Shown here: piece by piece, positions 43,000-45,463 of the stretch | How positions within the stretch are numbered: position 1 is the stretch's first letter | How the letters are laid out: every line of letters starts with the position of its first letter | Assembly (NCBI GenBank): GCA_964507325.1 | Contig: CAZDQL010000052.1 | Coordinates: 1-45,463, forward strand | Reading direction: 5' to 3' | DNA: 45,463 nucleotides | Source: CAZDQL01 sp964507325 | GTDB lineage: Bacteria > Planctomycetota > UBA1135 > GCA-002686595 | The notes under the pieces: generated by a model | Told to the model about the DNA's origin: nothing | Databases searched by the model: none | Seen by the model: the letters and a program-made list of their open reading frames with translations, nothing else | Position numbers and translations under genes: made by a program

Positions 43000-45270
43000 T
43001 CAGTCCCCCTGATCGGGCTCCTCGTCGCTGTCCAGCACCCCCAGGATGCTCTCGATCCCTTGGGTCAGGGTCTTGAGCACGTCGCGGTTCATCATCATCT
43101 CCGGCTCCTGCCAGGGCCCGCGGATCACCACCTCGACCAGGGGGTCCTCGGTCCCGGGCAAGGGCAGGGGGGTCGCGTAGCGCAGAGGGACCTCGGCATC
43201 CAGGTCCACGTCACCGGTGCGGCGGTCCAGCTCGCCGAGCAGGTCGTACTCCTCGTCGGGCCCCAGGATGAGGGCCAGCTCCTGGTAGTCGACGATCTCC
43301 CGGTCGAGGCGCATGCGCACGGGGGGGAGCACCGCCTCGATCTGCGAACGCTCATCGCGCGAGTCGTTGAAGAGCCCGTGGAACCCGGGGTGCAGGCGGA
43401 AGCGCACGTGCCCCAGGGAGAGGGTCGCCAGGGCCTTGGCCCGCCGCAGATCCTCGCCGAGCATCAGGTCGAGGCCGTGGATCGTGAGGTGTGCCGGCTC
43501 GCTCCCCTCGGGCTTCTCCAGCTCGGTGAGCCAGGGCAGGAGCGGAGTGACGATCGCTTCCATCGGGCGCTCGTCGAGGGGGAAGTCGAGCTCCAGGCTC
43601 TCCTCCTCCCCCATCACCAGTCGCCCGTCGACGATCGTGCCCTGCAGCTCGCCACGCCCCTCGTGGTTGACGATGCTGAGCGCCATCGGAGCGTCCGGCG
43701 CCGGCCGAGTCAGGCGCAGATCGGGGTGTGAGCCGAAGAGGGCAGCCACCGTTCCGTCGTAGCCCAGGGTGTAGTCGAGGGCGCGCGCCGGGAGGCCGTG
43801 GGCTTCCAGGTCGAGGGCGTACCCCGAGGCTCCGTCGACGACGTGGGCCAGATCCGAGCTGCCGGTGAGCTCCAGCCTGAAGCGTCCGTCCGGGTGGTCG
43901 GTCTTCCCGGTCACCTCCAGACGAGGCGTCCCTCCGGCGTCCAGGGCGAGGGTGAGCCTCGGCTCCGTCAGGGAGGTCAGCTCCTCACCCGCCTCGTCGA
44001 CCAGGGCCACCTGGGCCCCCTCGAGGGCGAAGGTACCCCCCAGGCCGGCGAGCAGGTCGGCGCGTGCCGGCAGGTCTCCACCCGGCCAGCCGACGGGCAC
44101 CCTGAAGTCGCTCAGGCTCAGCTTCCACGGTGAGTCGGAAGCGTGGCGATGCAGCGTGGTCCGCTGCGGCAGATAGGGATCGCAGAACTCCTCGCAGAGC
44201 GAGTGGGGCAGGTTCAGGTGGGCCACGAGCCCTTCCTCGGCTGCGGTCAGCACCCCGTCCTCCACGCGGCCGGTGAATTGCAGCCGTTCCCCGTCGAGGC
44301 CGATCGCGAGCAGCGTCGCCTGCCCGTCGGGGGTGGCGGTCCAACGCCCGGTGAGGGTCGAGCCGAAGAGCTCGGAGGTGTACGCCTCCCCCAGGCAAGC
44401 GTCGACGACCACGGTGGGCAGGTCCTCGAGAGTCCAGTCCGCCTCCAGCACCGTGACGGCCGCGTCGGAACCGCGCAGCAGGGAGGCCTCGCCGGAGATC
44501 TCCCCCGTGCGGTCCCCCACGGTGACCTGCGCCTCTCCTCGCAGGCGATCGGAACGCCCGGGTTCGTGCTCGAGGGTCAGATCGAAGCGGTCGAGGAGGA
44601 TCTCCTCCTCCTCCGCGGTCGGCCCGCGCACGACGACCGTGCCCCCCTGCGCCTCGGACCCCCCGGTCACCTGCAGGGTGAAGGGGAAGCTCTGATCGAG
44701 GCCCCGATCGGAGTCGAAGGAGTCGATCGTGATCCGCGCTCCGCTCGACACGGAGCCGCGAGGCGCGAGGGCGCGTTCCAGGTTCGTGCCCCCCTCGGGG
44801 TCGCGGACCACCTCCGCGGTCTTGATGCGCGCCTGGATCCTCCAGCGCTCACGCTCGGAGTCGAGGAGCGTGAGGATGCCGGGGAAGGTCAGCTTGAGGC
44901 TGGCCACGCGCTTCCCGTCCACGTCGTAGAGGGTGACGTCGTTCCCCTGCTGCCGCTGGCCCCAGGCCAGCTCCAGGTCGCGGATCTCGATGCGACCCGC
45001 GATCCGATCGTTGATGCTCTGCTGGAGCCAACGCCCGGCGAGGCCACCCAAGAGGGTCGGGGCGAAGAGCGCCGCCGCGGCGAAGGACCCGATCAGGAAC
45101 GCCAGACACCCCAGGCTGCCGTGGAAGAGGCAGCCCAGGCAGCCCCGCCGTGAGCGCTTGCCCCCGGATTGGGGGGGCGCGCCGGTCGCAGGGGTGGGGG
45201 TGCTCGGGGTCGTAGGGTCCATTCCGCTAGGGGGCGGCGGACCGGAGCCCGCCGGCGGTCGTCCCAGCAT
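43000..45270 (-). CDS. AsmA/YhdP-like membrane-anchored protein
   Basis: 756 residues from the ATG at 45270; an ATG at 45222 (MDPTTPSTP) is an alternative. A Pro/Thr-rich cytoplasmic start and a Cys-rich junction (RRGCLGCLFHGSLGCL) lead to one membrane helix (about 50-75, LAFLIGSFAAAALFAPTLLGGLAG). The rest is a very long beta-rich region of strands like RIEIRDLELAWG, VTLYDVDGKRVASLKLTF, RFDLTLEHEPGRSDRLRGEA and ADLLAGLGGTFALEGAQVAL. This is the layout of AsmA-like/YhdP/TamB proteins that bridge inner and outer membranes and move lipids. The identification rests on architecture, not on a single motif. A C-terminal DEEPDQGD acidic tail is present. Confidence 0.68.
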   Translation of the reverse strand: MLGRPPAGSGPPPPSGMDPTTPSTPTPATGAPPQSGGKRSRRGCLGCLFHGSLGCLAFLIGSFAAAALFAPTLLGGLAGRWLQQSINDRIAGRIEIRDLELAWGQRQQGNDVTLYDVDGKRVASLKLTFPGILTLLDSERERWRIQARIKTAEVVRDPEGGTNLERALAPRGSVSSGARITIDSFDSDRGLDQSFPFTLQVTGGSEAQGGTVVVRGPTAEEEEILLDRFDLTLEHEPGRSDRLRGEAQVTVGDRTGEISGEASLLRGSDAAVTVLEADWTLEDLPTVVVDACLGEAYTSELFGSTLTGRWTATPDGQATLLAIGLDGERLQFTGRVEDGVLTAAEEGLVAHLNLPHSLCEEFCDPYLPQRTTLHRHASDSPWKLSLSDFRVPVGWPGGDLPARADLLAGLGGTFALEGAQVALVDEAGEELTSLTEPRLTLALDAGGTPRLEVTGKTDHPDGRFRLELTGSSDLAHVVDGASGYALDLEAHGLPARALDYTLGYDGTVAALFGSHPDLRLTRPAPDAPMALSIVNHEGRGELQGTIVDGRLVMGEEESLELDFPLDERPMEAIVTPLLPWLTELEKPEGSEPAHLTIHGLDLMLGEDLRRAKALATLSLGHVRFRLHPGFHGLFNDSRDERSQIEAVLPPVRMRLDREIVDYQELALILGPDEEYDLLGELDRRTGDVDLDAEVPLRYATPLPLPGTEDPLVEVVIRGPWQEPEMMMNRDVLKTLTQGIESILGVLDSDEEPDQGD

Positions 45271-45376
45271 CCTCGCCTATCGCCGGCGCGGTGCAAGGCG
45301 ACGGGGGCGAGTTACGCGCGGGAGTCCGGGATCTTCGCGCGTGGTGGCAGCCCCCGCGCCCCGGTCCGTTCCAGTT

Positions 45377-45463
45377 TGAACTGCCCCCCTTCGTTGGGCA
45401 TTCCCCGAGATCTCTCGCCGCAACCCCGTTACCGCCAACGGTTTCGATCGTCCTCCCCTCTGA
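45377..45463 (+). repeat. Partial second copy of repeat family 1 at the window edge
   Basis: From TGAACTGCC (45377) the sequence aligns gap-free with the minus-strand reading of 22020 down to about 21941, including GAACTGCC and CCGCAACCCC. About 55 of 80 positions agree by hand count. The copy runs off the window, so its other end is not seen. Bases 45271-45376 before it hold no recognisable feature. Confidence 0.6.

Overview
The window is GC-rich, gene-dense bacterial DNA. It holds about 31 protein genes on both strands and no rRNA, tRNA or CRISPR array that I can see. The gene types point to a planctomycete-like bacterium, perhaps of the deep-branching marine kind. They include an ECF sigma factor directly followed by a transmembrane Ser/Thr kinase with a TPR tail, large secreted beta-helix, beta-propeller and tail-fibre-like proteins, the futalosine route to menaquinone (mqnC-mqnE), and few Shine-Dalgarno sites. 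The lineage is an inference; no marker gene settles it.

Layout. 1-4.8 kb: the end of one secreted beta-propeller gene, a gamma-glutamyltransferase-like gene, and a second, lipoprotein beta-propeller. 4.9-6.1 kb: an acyl-CoA synthetase-like gene that lacks its C-terminal domain and ends exactly at a 161-bp near-palindromic element (6114-6274). The same element supplies the stop codon of the convergent glycyl-tRNA synthetase gene. 7.7-10.1 kb: mqnC and mqnE, overlapping by 4 bp. 10-17.4 kb: a secreted beta-helix protein, an M1 aminopeptidase-fold protein that has lost catalytic residues, a GT87-type membrane mannosyltransferase, a cysteine desulfurase and an MJ1255-type glycosyltransferase. 17.5-21.7 kb: a small unknown protein, a protein of repeated carboxypeptidase-regulatory-like domains, a SprT-like zinc protein and a CpsD-like tyrosine-kinase/ParA ATPase. 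21.7-22.07 kb: a repeat island. 22-26.9 kb: an unknown secreted helical-repeat protein and a VCBS/tail-fibre-like secreted protein. 27-33.9 kb: ECF sigma, Ser/Thr kinase and a 1003-residue two-domain glycoside hydrolase, tightly spaced. 34-37.7 kb: a three-gene biotin-dependent acyl-CoA carboxylase. 37.7-40.3 kb: two tandem related secreted proteins. 40.4-42.1 kb: endonuclease III, a zincin and a frataxin (CyaY). 42.1-45.3 kb: a LysR regulator and an AsmA-like membrane protein. The right edge carries a partial copy of the 21.8-kb repeat.

Working together. mqnC/mqnE form part of menaquinone biosynthesis. The 34-kb trio could make one complete acyl-CoA carboxylase (biotin carboxylase, carboxyltransferase, biotin carrier). 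The sigma factor, kinase and hydrolase look like one regulated unit. The cysteine desulfurase and CyaY both belong to Fe-S chemistry but are 26 kb apart. I did not find one convincing new multi-gene system. The strongest unusual signals are two repeat families, one of which makes the stop codons of three genes, a catalytically altered M1 protein, a -10-like hexamer placed 7-10 nt ahead of six start codons (a leaderless-mRNA signature), and perfect dyads set against the nth and lysR starts.
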